Positions 53,515 to 62,043 of a stretch of DNA of 64,000 nt are shown here, piece by piece. The stretch is from positions 185,763-249,762 of the forward strand of contig JADJMH010000016.1 of NCBI GenBank assembly GCA_016709675.1. The letters run 5' to 3'. Position numbers and translations under genes: made by a program. This DNA comes from Candidatus Accumulibacter proximus. Lineage in GTDB: Bacteria; Pseudomonadota; Gammaproteobacteria; Burkholderiales; Rhodocyclaceae. The notes below the pieces were generated by a model. That model ran no database searches. It saw only the letters and a list, made by a program, of their open reading frames with translations, and was not told the origin of the DNA. Each line of letters begins with the position of its first letter. The stretch's first letter is position 1.

Positions 53515-53682
53515 TGCTTGCCGCCAAGGTGTCCGCGAGAAGTATCTTATTCGCTACCGTCAAGGAAGCCTTTCCTTCCCATTGGCGTAGTTGAAGTTCG
53601 TAGTCTATCTCTGCGCATTCATAGGTTAACGTGCGCTCGCGTAGCCAATGACCGCTTCCACCCGTCGCGACTGACAGCAATG

Positions 53683-53797
53683 GGTCGGTTGCCGACAGCA
53701 GACCACGAAAACTCAGTGGCCGCTTATGTTCCCCCTGCGGCCAGCTCGATGGGAAACCGCCGAGGCCGAGCATCAACGGCCGGATCAAACTGGAAGC
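53683..53797 (-). repeat. ~113-bp dispersed repeat, right copy
   Basis: Reverse complement of 45620-45732 with few mismatches. It lies 170 bases after the ietS stop. On the minus strand it reads LMLGLGGFPSSWPQGEHKRPLSFRGLLSATDP. The surrounding 53515-53893 has no other recognisable gene. Confidence 0.8.
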
Positions 53798-53893
53798 AGT
53801 CGTTCAGATTTTTCAGGCCACTGACAGCCACCGACCCTAAGCGGAAGTAGCGTGATAGTGAAAGCTGCGTTCAACGTTCAAGGTCAGGGGCGG

Positions 53894-54856
53894 TCACGCC
53901 ATCTTTCCTTTACTCGTCTCAATGTACGCGCAAAACGTTGACTCAAGGAAGGTCCGTAAAGACGCTGGAATGCGCGCGCGTGTGCCGATTACGGCCATCC
54001 CATTCGAGCACGACAAATTCACATTAATTTTAGGTGGCTTAGACATTCCCTTAAACAGCGCCGCGGCATCACGGCGAACCGAATTGCAGAACTCAACTAA
54101 GAACCAAAAGACATATTTGCCACGGGTAAATTTTCTATAAATGTTCTTTCGCCGAAATTCGACTTGTATGGGAGCGATGTCACTCCCTGCGTTGTAAATG
54201 ACATTGCACTGGTCGTGTAGATACATGGGGACGGACGCCTTTCCCTTGGGATTTGGATTCGAGTGGAGTCTTCCATTGACAAACGAGAATACATCCCGCA
54301 GTTCAATATCATTGAGGTTAGGTCTCTTACCATCCCTTCTACACGCAAGAATCCAAGCCATGATTGGCACCATGGCTTGAAGAAATACTTCGAGTTCCTG
54401 ATCAAACAAATCACATACAGCTTCGAGTTCGCCATGATCGGCATTTGCAAAACCACATAGCTCTGTAAGTATCCGATGACATGCAGTCCTATTAACGACA
54501 TCGTTTTCGATTGAATATCCCGTTGTCACATAGATGTTCGTATCCTGTCGCAAGTTTTCCGGAATCACATCTGAAAGATCACGGTCCACAAAAAAGCATA
54601 TCCGCGGCTTTTGGAACCGCCTCCAATCGATATTTTTATGAATTTCGTAGACCCGCTCTTTGTTACCGGCGGGCCACAATTCAACACGCCAATCCTCTGG
54701 AAGAAGTAACTCAATGAAGCCTCGGTAAAAGCATGGATCCTCTTTTCCCTCCACAAATCCGTAGACCACCTTCGCGGCCTTTACGTATCGGGAGATAAAC
54801 TCATGGTAGCTTGCGATCGTGCTAAGTGCAGCCGCATGGATTTCAATCATGGTCAT
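53894..54856 (-). CDS. ariB: DUF4435 TOPRIM-type effector of a PARIS defence pair
   Basis: 320 aa. The DUF4435 signature is visible: VVYGFVEGKEDPCFYRGFIE (Glu36 and nearby acids) and RICFFVDRDLSD (Asp91, Asp93), a TOPRIM-like metal site, then the GYSIENDVVN motif. AriB is the toxin of PARIS; when released from AriA it cuts host tRNA. GAGGAAGTGAACCG gives a ribosome site for the start at 54856. It follows ariA by 12 bases. The base composition is clearly lower in GC than neighbours, a sign of transfer. Confidence 0.87.
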   Translation of the reverse strand: MTMIEIHAAALSTIASYHEFISRYVKAAKVVYGFVEGKEDPCFYRGFIELLLPEDWRVELWPAGNKERVYEIHKNIDWRRFQKPRICFFVDRDLSDVIPENLRQDTNIYVTTGYSIENDVVNRTACHRILTELCGFANADHGELEAVCDLFDQELEVFLQAMVPIMAWILACRRDGKRPNLNDIELRDVFSFVNGRLHSNPNPKGKASVPMYLHDQCNVIYNAGSDIAPIQVEFRRKNIYRKFTRGKYVFWFLVEFCNSVRRDAAALFKGMSKPPKINVNLSCSNGMAVIGTRARIPASLRTFLESTFCAYIETSKGKMA

Positions 54857-54868
54857 CGGTTCACTTCC

Positions 54869-56230
54869 TCAAACGGAAAATTCACCAAGGCCATGTGCAT
54901 ATTTCTTCAGTACGTTGTCGTAAATAAAAGGTGAATGCGTTACGGCAACCAAACCAGTGCAGAAATCGGCGTTTCTGATGTCGGGCAAGAACTTACGTTG
55001 CCAAGGTACGGACAGAGAAAGTTCGGGCTCGTCAATCAATACAAAGTACTTCTTCCCACCCGACAGATAGAGATGACTGAAAAGAGAAACGATCTGCTTC
55101 TCCCCGGAAGAAAGGTGATGAAGTTTGATTTCACTTTCTACGTCAATCGTCCCTTTGGGTCGAATTGAAAACTGGAAATTGGAAGTGTCATATTTGAACT
55201 CTTTGCCGACCATGTAGTCATTGCATATCCTGCAAAAATTCACAATCTTTGCTTCCTTCGCCTCCAGTTCCTCATGGAACGCCATCAATTTTGTGAAGTA
55301 ATGGCAGATCACTTGTGCATGTTCATTCTGATCACCGTCAGTCTTTACGCCTTCGATAATTTCACGCAAGTGCTGCTTGTTGGCTGAAGACAAGACAGGC
55401 TCTTGAATTCTGTTGAGAATATTTTCAACCGTCTCTGCCGTAGCACTCTTGATCTTCTTCAGATCGACCGTTGTGTACTTGTGTTCCACCACATCACCGA
55501 GGTAACTAAATGTTAGGTTGTTTAGGCTTTCACGCGCGAAGCGATCAAGTTCTTTACGAGTTTCATTGATCGCCTCGTCAACATCTTTCATCCCAAACTC
55601 AATTAGCTCAACGAACGTGTCCTCCTTCCGCTGGTCTGTAAGCATCTTCCCGCGATTGCGAAGCTCTCGCTCGTCCAGCCCTTTGAAAATTAGGCTCAAC
55701 TCTTGTTCAATACGGCGGTACGTTGGCAGATATAAGAGCTGCGCCTTAAGGGACTGCCGAATACCCCCCAGAGCTTCGCGAAGAGGCTCGCCTTTCTTGC
55801 TGCGTGATGGCTCGAAAAGGTCAAGTTCGCCTAGTAGGTAGTGCAGTGGAACGCCATATTGCTCGCAAATTCTTTCAAGCTCGGGAGTCACAAGAAGCCC
55901 TTCACTTTCTTCCATAAGGGCCATGACCCGATGCCTGACTACCGGAGGAAGGCGAACAAGAAGACGACGATCGATACTGCGTAAAGATTTCTCAATGTCT
56001 GAGTATTTCAGTGTGTACTTCTTATTTTCAATGGTCATACTGACCGACTCAAACTGGTATTTGGCCATCGAGCCCCATTGCCCCGAGAGTAGGTAGTAGA
56101 AAAGTTGCAGTACCGTGCTTTTCCCCGCTCCATTTTCTCCGACAAGAATCAACGTGTTGTCGACCAGCTTGAGGTCTATGTTCTTGCTGCCATGAAGCTT
56201 CTTGATTTCGAGACGCGTTATTGAGTTCAT
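54869..56230 (-). CDS. ariA: ABC-type AAA ATPase of a PARIS defence pair
   Basis: 453 aa. Walker A GENGAGKST (31-39), ABC-like signature HLSSGEKQ (372-379), Walker B YFVLIDEPELSL (395-406) and switch His in AVTHSP (432). A charged helical insert (about 180-330) replaces the SMC-type coiled coil. AriA assembles with AriB and senses phage antirestriction proteins such as Ocr. The start at 56230 (MNSITRLEIKKLHGS) follows AAGGATTT; the upstream open frame to 56368 is not supported. First gene of a two-gene operon with ariB. Low GC relative to the flanks. Confidence 0.87.
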   Translation of the reverse strand: MNSITRLEIKKLHGSKNIDLKLVDNTLILVGENGAGKSTVLQLFYYLLSGQWGSMAKYQFESVSMTIENKKYTLKYSDIEKSLRSIDRRLLVRLPPVVRHRVMALMEESEGLLVTPELERICEQYGVPLHYLLGELDLFEPSRSKKGEPLREALGGIRQSLKAQLLYLPTYRRIEQELSLIFKGLDERELRNRGKMLTDQRKEDTFVELIEFGMKDVDEAINETRKELDRFARESLNNLTFSYLGDVVEHKYTTVDLKKIKSATAETVENILNRIQEPVLSSANKQHLREIIEGVKTDGDQNEHAQVICHYFTKLMAFHEELEAKEAKIVNFCRICNDYMVGKEFKYDTSNFQFSIRPKGTIDVESEIKLHHLSSGEKQIVSLFSHLYLSGGKKYFVLIDEPELSLSVPWQRKFLPDIRNADFCTGLVAVTHSPFIYDNVLKKYAHGLGEFSV

Positions 56231-56909
56231 TTGAAGAAATCCTTTGAATCGTGGTTTTGCGTCCCGCCGATCACTTTTCCTATCGGGTTGCGCGTCATCG
56301 AAAGTCGGAAGCAGGCTCGGAATTTTCAGCCCTTTCCCGGACCCAAAATACTCAGTTATTAGCCGCAATACAACTGCGCCGCGACTATTGTGGCTTCAAT
56401 TTGTCATCATGCCAATGCTTTACGCATCGCGAATAACCCCTTCTAGACAAAGTCGCGTTGGTCCGGTCTTGGCCGGGTCGAGCCAAAGTGGGATTCAAAT
56501 TGGTTGCCGCAAACCGGTCATCCGGAGGAGACCTAAGAGGAAAATTTCGTCGGCATTGCCAACGGCGGCTCATGGCCGGCTGCCGCCAGACGCCATCGTT
56601 CACCCAGTGACCGCTCCCGCTTCAAAGCTGCCGGTCAGGCAAGAATAGCACCGCTGAGAATCGAACGGCAGCTTCCGCGTGGCGGGCCGTTGCGATGAAT
56701 GACCTCTTTCAAAAGCCCCGACCATCGGTTTAGGGTCGGTTCCGGCCCACTCCGTTTTATCTGGCTGCGCGCACTCGAATGACGAAGCGCCAGAATGACG
56801 AAGAGTCGCCCGCGCTAGTCCAATACTATTCTGGGCGATCCCTTGAGGCACAATACGCAATTAGCCTTCAACGCCCACGTTGCAACAACCCAACTCCAAA
56901 GGAAATGAC
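56231..56909. other. Gap upstream of the PARIS operon and HU gene
   Basis: 679 bases between divergent operons. It contains promoters for both by position. Frames on either strand lack family resemblance. A GC-rich stretch (56500-56760) differs from the AT-richer PARIS genes and may be repeat debris; no terminal repeats were found. Confidence 0.4.
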
Positions 56910-57188
56910 GTGAACAAAACCGAACTGGTTGATGCCGTAGCCGCAAAGACAGGCCAAACCAAAGTGGCCACCGCGGCGCTGCTCGATGGCTTCATTGAAG
57001 CCGTCACGGAGTCTCTCGTCAAGAGCGAGTCCGTGCAACTGATTGGTTTTGGTGCGTTCGAGGTCACCGAACGCGCGGCCCGAGAAGGACGCAACCCAGC
57101 CACCGGCGCTGCTCTAAGAATCGCCGCCAAGAAGGTCGTTAAATTCAAGCCGGGAAAAGCCCTGACCGAGGCTATCGCAGGCGAGTGA
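56910..57188 (+). CDS. HU-family DNA-binding protein
   Basis: 92 aa. MNKTELVDAVAAKTGQTKVATAALLDGFIEAVTESLVKSESVQLIGFGAFEVTERAAREGRNPATGAALRIAAKKVVKFKPGKAL is a standard HU. The GFG turn, the RNP(A)TG DNA-contact arm and the FKPGK tail are intact. The GTG at 56910 is the start, with AAGGA 7 nt upstream; an ATG at 56880 would add unrelated residues. Likely an accessory-region nucleoid protein or a chromosomal HU copy. Confidence 0.93.
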   Translation: MNKTELVDAVAAKTGQTKVATAALLDGFIEAVTESLVKSESVQLIGFGAFEVTERAAREGRNPATGAALRIAAKKVVKFKPGKALTEAIAGE

Positions 57189-57289
57189 GAGGCGAGAAAC
57201 AGGACGCAGAGCGCGTCTCCGTTCGGGAACCTGAAGCGCATCGCCGGGTGGCCAACCGCATCGATGCCAAGATCAGGCAGTTTGGCCCA

Positions 57290-57605
57290 GTGGGAGCGAA
57301 GCTGCGATTTGCGGACACATGAGGGTTGCCTGGATAGCGCGCGGGTGATCAACCAGGGTCCCGTCGAGCCGCTGCCAGCGCTGAACTCCTTCTACGCACG
57401 CGCCAAAGCGCGCGAGATCACGCTGGCTGCTTTGCTTGCACTCCTGACTGGACTTCCGACAACGGGCGCACCGGTGGTTCTGGTCACGCATCAGGTCACC
57501 ATCGATGCCTTCACCAACGAGGGCACAGCGTCAGGCGGCGGGAGTCTGTTCGCGCTGAACGGATCGGGCGAGCCCCGTCTGCTCGGTTCGATCAAACCCG
57601 ACTGA
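57290..57605 (+). pseudogene. Histidine phosphatase superfamily, C-terminal remnant
   Basis: The frame contains GPVEPLPALNSFYARAKAR...TLAALLALLTGLPTTGAPVVLVTHQVTIDAFTNEGTASGGGSLFAL. The second catalytic His (VTHQVTI) is present, but the N-terminal RHG motif and its phospho-acceptor His are missing. The upstream bases show only a scrap of the family. Non-functional. Confidence 0.6.
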
Positions 57606-57630
57606 ATTCACACCGGCGAGGTTAATGAGC

Positions 57631-58494
57631 ATGCGCATCTTTGTATTGGCCGCTCTCTTCCTGTTGTCTCTGCCAACCTTTGCGCAACCGGCCCTGCGCG
57701 CAAAGCAGCTGGCTGAGTTCGCGGACGGGCTTTCGCAACCTCACGACGCGGCCTTTTCGCCGGACGGCAAACTCATCTATCTGACCGACATGCGCAACAG
57801 CCGCATCCAGGTTCTCGAAGCCATGACGCTGAAACCGGTCGGCCGCTTCGGTGCCGGTCAGTTGTCCTATCCGCACGATGCCGAGTTCGACCAAGCCGGT
57901 CGACTGGTCGTCGCCGACACCGGCAACGACCGCGTGGCAATCTACGAGATCAAGGGCGCACAGGCCAGGCTGGTCGGCGAACTGAAGGGTCTCGCCGGCC
58001 CGGAAGGGGTAGCGGTCATGCCCGACGGCCGGATCCTCGTCACCAACACGCGCAACGCGACGCTCAGCGTGTTTCGCGACGGCAAGCTGGTGCAAACGGC
58101 CGGCGGCCCAGGCAGCAGGGACGGCGAGCTGCGCAATCCGCATGACGTCGAAGTCGCAAGCGATGGCACGGTGTATGTCGTCGATTCGGCCAATAACCGC
58201 GTCCAGGTGTTCGACGCCGCACTGCAGCATCGCGCCAGCTTCGGCGCTGCGCTCGGCCTGAGCGGGCCGAAATACCTCGCCATGGACGGCGATCGCGTCT
58301 GGCTGGCCGACGAATACAACCATCGCATCCTGCTCCTTGATCGCAGCCATCAACTGCTCGGTGTGCTCGGCAGCGGCAAGCGCGGCCGCGCCGCCGACGC
58401 CTTCCACAAGCCCGAGGCCGTGCTTGCCCGCGCCCCCTACGTCTGGGTCATCGATACCTACAACGATCGCGTCGTGCTGCTGCGCATCGACTGA
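57631..58494 (+). CDS. Exported NHL-repeat beta-propeller protein
   Basis: 287 aa. The signal peptide MRIFVLAALFLLSLPTFA directs export. Six NHL-type repeats follow, each with a pattern such as LSQPHDAAFSPDGKLIYLTDMRNSRIQVLE, LRNPHDVEVASDGTVYVVDSANNRVQVFD and FHKPEAVLARAPYVWVIDTYNDRVVLL. The ATG at 57631 has AGG 9 nt upstream; an ATG at 57625 is too close to it. NHL propellers bind ligands or proteins; the partner is unknown. It is followed by the terminator region of the minus-strand element genes. Confidence 0.85.
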   Translation: MRIFVLAALFLLSLPTFAQPALRAKQLAEFADGLSQPHDAAFSPDGKLIYLTDMRNSRIQVLEAMTLKPVGRFGAGQLSYPHDAEFDQAGRLVVADTGNDRVAIYEIKGAQARLVGELKGLAGPEGVAVMPDGRILVTNTRNATLSVFRDGKLVQTAGGPGSRDGELRNPHDVEVASDGTVYVVDSANNRVQVFDAALQHRASFGAALGLSGPKYLAMDGDRVWLADEYNHRILLLDRSHQLLGVLGSGKRGRAADAFHKPEAVLARAPYVWVIDTYNDRVVLLRID

Positions 58495-58775
58495 GTCATG
58501 GCGGTCCGGGGCGCCGTCGACAGTCGAAGATGTCCCCGAGCAGAATTCCAAAACCCTGGTTCACAACATCGTCTGGCGCTGTCACGGGCGCATTTTTCAC
58601 TTGTGGGACCTGCTGTGGTTGAGGCTGCAGCGGTTCTGTCTAGCAAAGATACTACGCAGCGACCAACTGGCGGGAGCAGGCGCGGGAACTCGCGCGCCGA
58701 GGGCCGTTGATCCGCGAGGCCGTCCGTTGGCCAGCGAATGACGCCAATCACCTCGCCCCGCAGCAAATAGCGGCA

Positions 58776-58823
58776 AAAAAATACCCCGGGAACTACTGCC
58801 TTGTCAGGCAGGAGTCCCCGGGG
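58776..58823 (-). terminator. Strong intrinsic terminator of the right integrative-element block
   Basis: On the minus strand an 18-bp near-perfect stem (CCCCGGGGACTCCTGCCT pairing with 58784-58802, two or three mismatches) is followed by TATTTTTTT. It ends transcription of the genes 58874-60785. Confidence 0.85.
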
Positions 58824-58873
58824 CGACCGGTGGTTGCCGTGCGCGGCTGGCTCGTTTTGCCGCAACGGGTTGA

Positions 58874-59188
58874 TCAACCAGGAAAGCACTGCCCATGACG
58901 CGCCAGCACCCGCTCGCGGATCTCGTCGGAGTCTAGGCCAAACAGCGCGCAGCATGTGCGGTACGAGAAGGCGCCTGGCCACTCCTGCGGTGCAAGCAGC
59001 CAGGCGAGAATCTCGCGCCGCGTCGCCGCGGACACCCGCGCATCGAAGAGATCGTGCAAGGACTTCTCCAGGAGATGTCCGTGCAGACGGACGAGGTCGT
59101 CATCGGTCCACACGACGCTCCTCTCGCCTCGTGCCCCCTTCCTCCTTCCTGACGCCGCCGGCCGCGGCATTACCTCGTCTGCGTGCAT
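58874..59188 (-). CDS. Small integrative-element protein of unknown function
   Basis: 104 aa, with VVWTDDDLVRLHGHLLEKSLHDLFDARVSAATRREILAWLLAPQEWPGAFSYRTCCALFGLDSDEIRERVL. The C-terminal half resembles a helix-turn-helix fold (FSYRTCCALFGLDSDEIRE) seen in phage and ICE small proteins. The ATG at 59188 follows GGAGACGGCG; an ATG at 59200 is weaker. It lies 64 bases downstream of recT in the same operon and upstream of a strong terminator. Function unknown. Confidence 0.6.
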   Translation of the reverse strand: MHADEVMPRPAASGRRKGARGERSVVWTDDDLVRLHGHLLEKSLHDLFDARVSAATRREILAWLLAPQEWPGAFSYRTCCALFGLDSDEIRERVLARHGQCFPG

Positions 59189-59252
59189 CGCCGTCTCCAC
59201 TGTCAGCGGCCGAGGTGCTCCCCCGGGACGGGGAGAACCTCGGCCTGGCTGG

Positions 59253-60326
59253 TCAGGCCGACGCGCTGTTCACCACGCCGCAGATCGGCGACGAGGGCGA
59301 CGAGGGCGACGATGCCGATGGCGACGGCATCAACGCGGCCTTGCGGCTGCGATAGGCGCGCAGGAGCTGTTCGAGATCCTCGCCGGCGACAAAGTCTTCC
59401 GCCTGCGCGTAGACCTCGTCCAGGGCCTCGATCGATAAGGCTTGCCCGATGCTCGCCAGCAGATCGGCGAGCGGTTTGCGGGGTGCCGCGCGTGCCGGGT
59501 CGGACGCCTGGCCGGCGTCATCCGATTGCTCGTCGAGGACCGGTGCCCAGGAACCGTCGATGGCCTCGGCGACCCCGAGGTTCTGGGTTTCGCCGCGTTC
59601 GTTGAGCTCATCCATCGCCAGCGCCATCGCCAGCTCGGGTGATTTCGGCAGCAGATGGCACAAGCGGCGAATCACCGTCTTGAGGCCCATCGACACGAAG
59701 TGCGTGTCCCACGGGCTCTCCTTGCGCAGTTTCCTGGCCATCTGGTAGCCGCGGGAATGATCCCGAACCTGCTCGACCTGCTCCTTCGACAGAGCGTGGA
59801 AGGTGCGGCTACCGTCCTTGAACACCGCGACGGCGTAGAAACCGACGATCGCGCCCCGTTCTTCGTCTGCAGCCGGAAAGCCGTTCTGCTTCAGCGGCTC
59901 ATGCATCAGCGATCGATTCAGACCGAGGACGATGTCGAAACGGTCGTTGATCCGAACTTCGTGACCGTAGATATCCTGCACCAGGCCACTGTTGCGCGCG
60001 AGCTTCATCAAGCCCTGATAGCCGGGAATCAACTGGCACTGGCTACCAAACGGGACGAGGTGCGCTTCGCCCATCAGGCCGACTTCGAGGCCGAGCTGGC
60101 TGGACTGGATGACGGCCGCGAAGACGCTGCGCGGATCGACATCGGCGAGTTTGGGATTCAGGCGAAAGGCGGTCAGCGCCACCCGAACGATGCGATCGGG
60201 GCTGAGATGCCGGGGTAGCGCCCGGGCGACTTCGCCCTTGAACTGTTCGAGCATCGCCGGAAACGAGACCGCGTTGGCCGGCGTTCCCTGACGGGACTTC
60301 TGCAGATTGCGCAAGGTTTGTGACAT
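59253..60326 (-). CDS. recT: RecT-family single-strand annealing protein
   Basis: 357 aa. RecT promotes annealing of homologous single strands in phage and ICE recombination. The core is clear: PERIVRVAL-like SPDRIVRVALTAFRLNPKLADVDPRSVFAAVIQSSQLGLEVGLMGEAHLVPFGSQCQLIPGYQGLMKLARNSG, then GAIVGFYAVAVFKDGSRTFHALSKEQVEQVRD and KTVIRRLCHLLPKSPELAMAL. A disordered, Ser/Pro-rich tail follows. The start at 60326 follows GGAGAAAGCC. Its normal partner, a RecE-type exonuclease, is present only as a fragment 94 bases upstream. Confidence 0.9.
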   Translation of the reverse strand: MSQTLRNLQKSRQGTPANAVSFPAMLEQFKGEVARALPRHLSPDRIVRVALTAFRLNPKLADVDPRSVFAAVIQSSQLGLEVGLMGEAHLVPFGSQCQLIPGYQGLMKLARNSGLVQDIYGHEVRINDRFDIVLGLNRSLMHEPLKQNGFPAADEERGAIVGFYAVAVFKDGSRTFHALSKEQVEQVRDHSRGYQMARKLRKESPWDTHFVSMGLKTVIRRLCHLLPKSPELAMALAMDELNERGETQNLGVAEAIDGSWAPVLDEQSDDAGQASDPARAAPRKPLADLLASIGQALSIEALDEVYAQAEDFVAGEDLEQLLRAYRSRKAALMPSPSASSPSSPSSPICGVVNSASA

Positions 60327-60331
60327 GGCTT

Positions 60332-60394
60332 TCTCCAAAGAAGAATGGCGGAGACACCCTGTCGCCCGAAGCGGGGACTGGTTCCCCGCCGGGG
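60332..60394 (-). promoter_or_regulatory. recT leader with possible ribosome-site pairing
   Basis: On the minus strand TCTCC (60350-60354) can pair with GGAGA (60332-60336), the Shine-Dalgarno of recT, a 5-bp stem. A CCCC/GGGG hairpin (60384-60394) lies upstream and shares the sequence next to it (GTGGATG on the plus strand) with the primase leader at 43478-43494. Confidence 0.4.
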
Positions 60395-60419
60395 TGGATG
60401 AACTACTGGAAAGTGCCGC

Positions 60420-60785
60420 TCAGGCGGCGTCGAACGCGAAGGCTTCGGCGTTGGCGGCCCAGCGCGGCAGGGAGATCAGTTCGACCTCGCCCGCCGGCTG
60501 GTACGCCGGCCAAGTGCCGGACTCCTGGCACCACTTCAGTAACTGCAGCGCGGCCTGATACTTCCTGCGACCGATCTCGATGATTTCCGGATCGGCCCGA
60601 TACACGGCTACGGCATGCGGTGGCTCCTTCTCGACGGCGACGAAAAGAAAGGGCAGTTCCCTGCCGGTCACGCGCTTGATTCCATCGACGTAGAACGCCG
60701 CCTGGACGTCGTAGCCGAGGTTGGTGTGAGCGGCGGCGTGAATTTCGGTTGAAATGGGCGGTTTGAAATTCGTAATGGATGAGCG
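60420..60785 (-). pseudogene. RecE-like PD-(D/E)XK exonuclease, C-terminal fragment
   Basis: The frame reads AHTNLGYDVQAAFYVDGIKRVTGRELPFLFVAVEKEPPHAVAVYRADPEIIEIGRRKYQAALQLLKWCQESGTWPAYQ. This is the end of a RecE/exonuclease-VIII-type nuclease: the helix after the catalytic K-T, then EKEPPYAV and W..WP.Y. The catalytic Asp..Glu-x-Lys portion upstream of about 60785 is missing, and the upstream frame (ITNFKPPIS...) is a degraded version of it. Operon partner of recT in intact elements. Confidence 0.65.
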
Positions 60786-60940
60786 AGTGGGAGTCTGTGC
60801 AAAGGGCAGTTTGCTCCGGACCTTTCGGGCGCCTGTGCAGCGCTGAGCGCATGTTCGGCCGCTCGTGGCCAAGCATCGACCTGGGGCGAGCGTGCGGTAA
60901 CTGTTTGCGGAGTGCGATGGACGGCGCGCGGTGTCAGACG

Positions 60941-61198
60941 TCAGAGCGTGCTGGCTTCGTCGTTTTCCATCAGGCTGCGCCATTGCGTGACCGTCACGAA
61001 GCCGTACCTCTGGCCGAAAGCAAGCCATGCCCGACGGGCACAAAGGCGAGCCGGCTCGGATGCCTCAACCCGCCCCAGAAGATCCAGCAGCGCGCGCGGT
61101 GGCGCGTCCGTCTCCTCGCCGATGGCGTCGATGGCCGTTCTCTTGTCGCGCATCCGCTGGGCACGCTTTGCGCTCTCTGTCCCGTCATCGCCGCTCAC
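60941..61198 (-). CDS. Small protein near IS21 copy 2, resembling the copy-1 passenger in its N-terminal region
   Basis: 85 aa from a GTG at 61198. SAKRAQRMRDKRTAIDAIGEE echoes the AAQRQAAYRARR start of the passenger gene at 48849. The C-terminal end (FVTVTQWRSL) is encoded across a GTGACCGTCAC palindrome. Upstream, a short frame MTDHVVTVTKPGRP is encoded across another copy, and its stop lies just inside the start of this gene, so the original gene may have been longer and frameshifted. Weak evidence for expression. Confidence 0.4.
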   Translation of the reverse strand: MSGDDGTESAKRAQRMRDKRTAIDAIGEETDAPPRALLDLLGRVEASEPARLCARRAWLAFGQRYGFVTVTQWRSLMENDEASTL

Positions 61199-61278
61199 CT
61201 TTGAGCGGCCGGCCGGGTTTCGTGACCGTCACGACGTGGTCCGTCATCTTCTTTTCCCGATTTGGTGACCGTCACGAA
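60987..61278 (+). repeat. Three copies of an 11-bp palindrome near IS21 copy 2
   Basis: GTGACCGTCAC at 60987-60997, 61222-61232 and 61265-61275, each followed by GA(A/C). The middle copy extends to TCGTGAC-C-GTCACGA. The arrangement (one copy inside the small gene, two upstream) parallels the four palindromes around the passenger gene at 48849. Confidence 0.7.
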
Positions 61279-61333
61279 CGGTCGAGGGAGGCTTGGTTGT
61301 CAGGTGGTGCTGGTCATGTCTCGATCTGCTCTT

Positions 61334-62043
61334 TCATGCGATAGCTTTTGCCCTCGATGAGGACGGTTTCGGCATGATGGAGCAGCCGATCCAGGAGCGC
61401 TGACGTGAGGTGCTGTCGTGGTTGAAGATTTCCGGCCAATGCTTGTAGGCACGATTGCTGGTGATGATCAAGGCGCCACGCTCATAGCGTTCGCTGATGA
61501 TCTGGAAGAGCAGATCGGCGCCGTGCTTGTCGATGGGAAGGTAGCCGAGTTCGTCGACCACGAGCAGTCGCGGCTGCAGATACTTGCGCAGTTCACCGCG
61601 AGGCTGCCCTGCGCCTGGGCGGCGGAGAGCGAGTTGATGATATCGACGGCGGTCGTGGAACAACACCGAGTAGCCGCGCAGGCACGCGGTGTGCGCCAGC
61701 GCGATCGCGAGATGACTTGCCCAGGCCGACGTTGGCAATGAAGATCACGTTGCCCTTGTCCTCGATGAAGCGCAGTCGGGAGAGATTCTGAATCTGGGGT
61801 CGGTTGATTTTGGTCGGCCGGCTCCACTCGAACAGATCGAGGGTCTTGACCACCGGAAAGCGGGCCAGCCCCACCCGTCGCTGAATACTGCGGTCTTCGC
61901 GGGCATGCGCCTCGCCTTCGATCAGTTGCGCCAGATAGTCGACGATGCGACCACTGCTCGGCGCCTGCTTGCTGGGCCAGGGGCTCAAAGCGTTCGAGCA
62001 GATTCTGGGACAGTTTGAGGCTCACCAACTGGCCGCGTAGCAC
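61334..62043 (-). pseudogene. istB: IS21-family IstB, frameshifted
   Basis: Pieces in three frames: LVSLKLSQNLLERFEPLAQQ near the start, VVKTLDLFEW and NLSRLRFIEDKGNVIFIANVGLGKS (Walker A region), then ASHLAIALAHTACLRGYSVLFHDRR, RLLVVDELGYLPIDKHGADLLFQIISERYERGALIITSNRAYKHWPEIFNHDS. The Walker B and sensor regions are intact locally, but no frame spans the gene. Confidence 0.75.
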
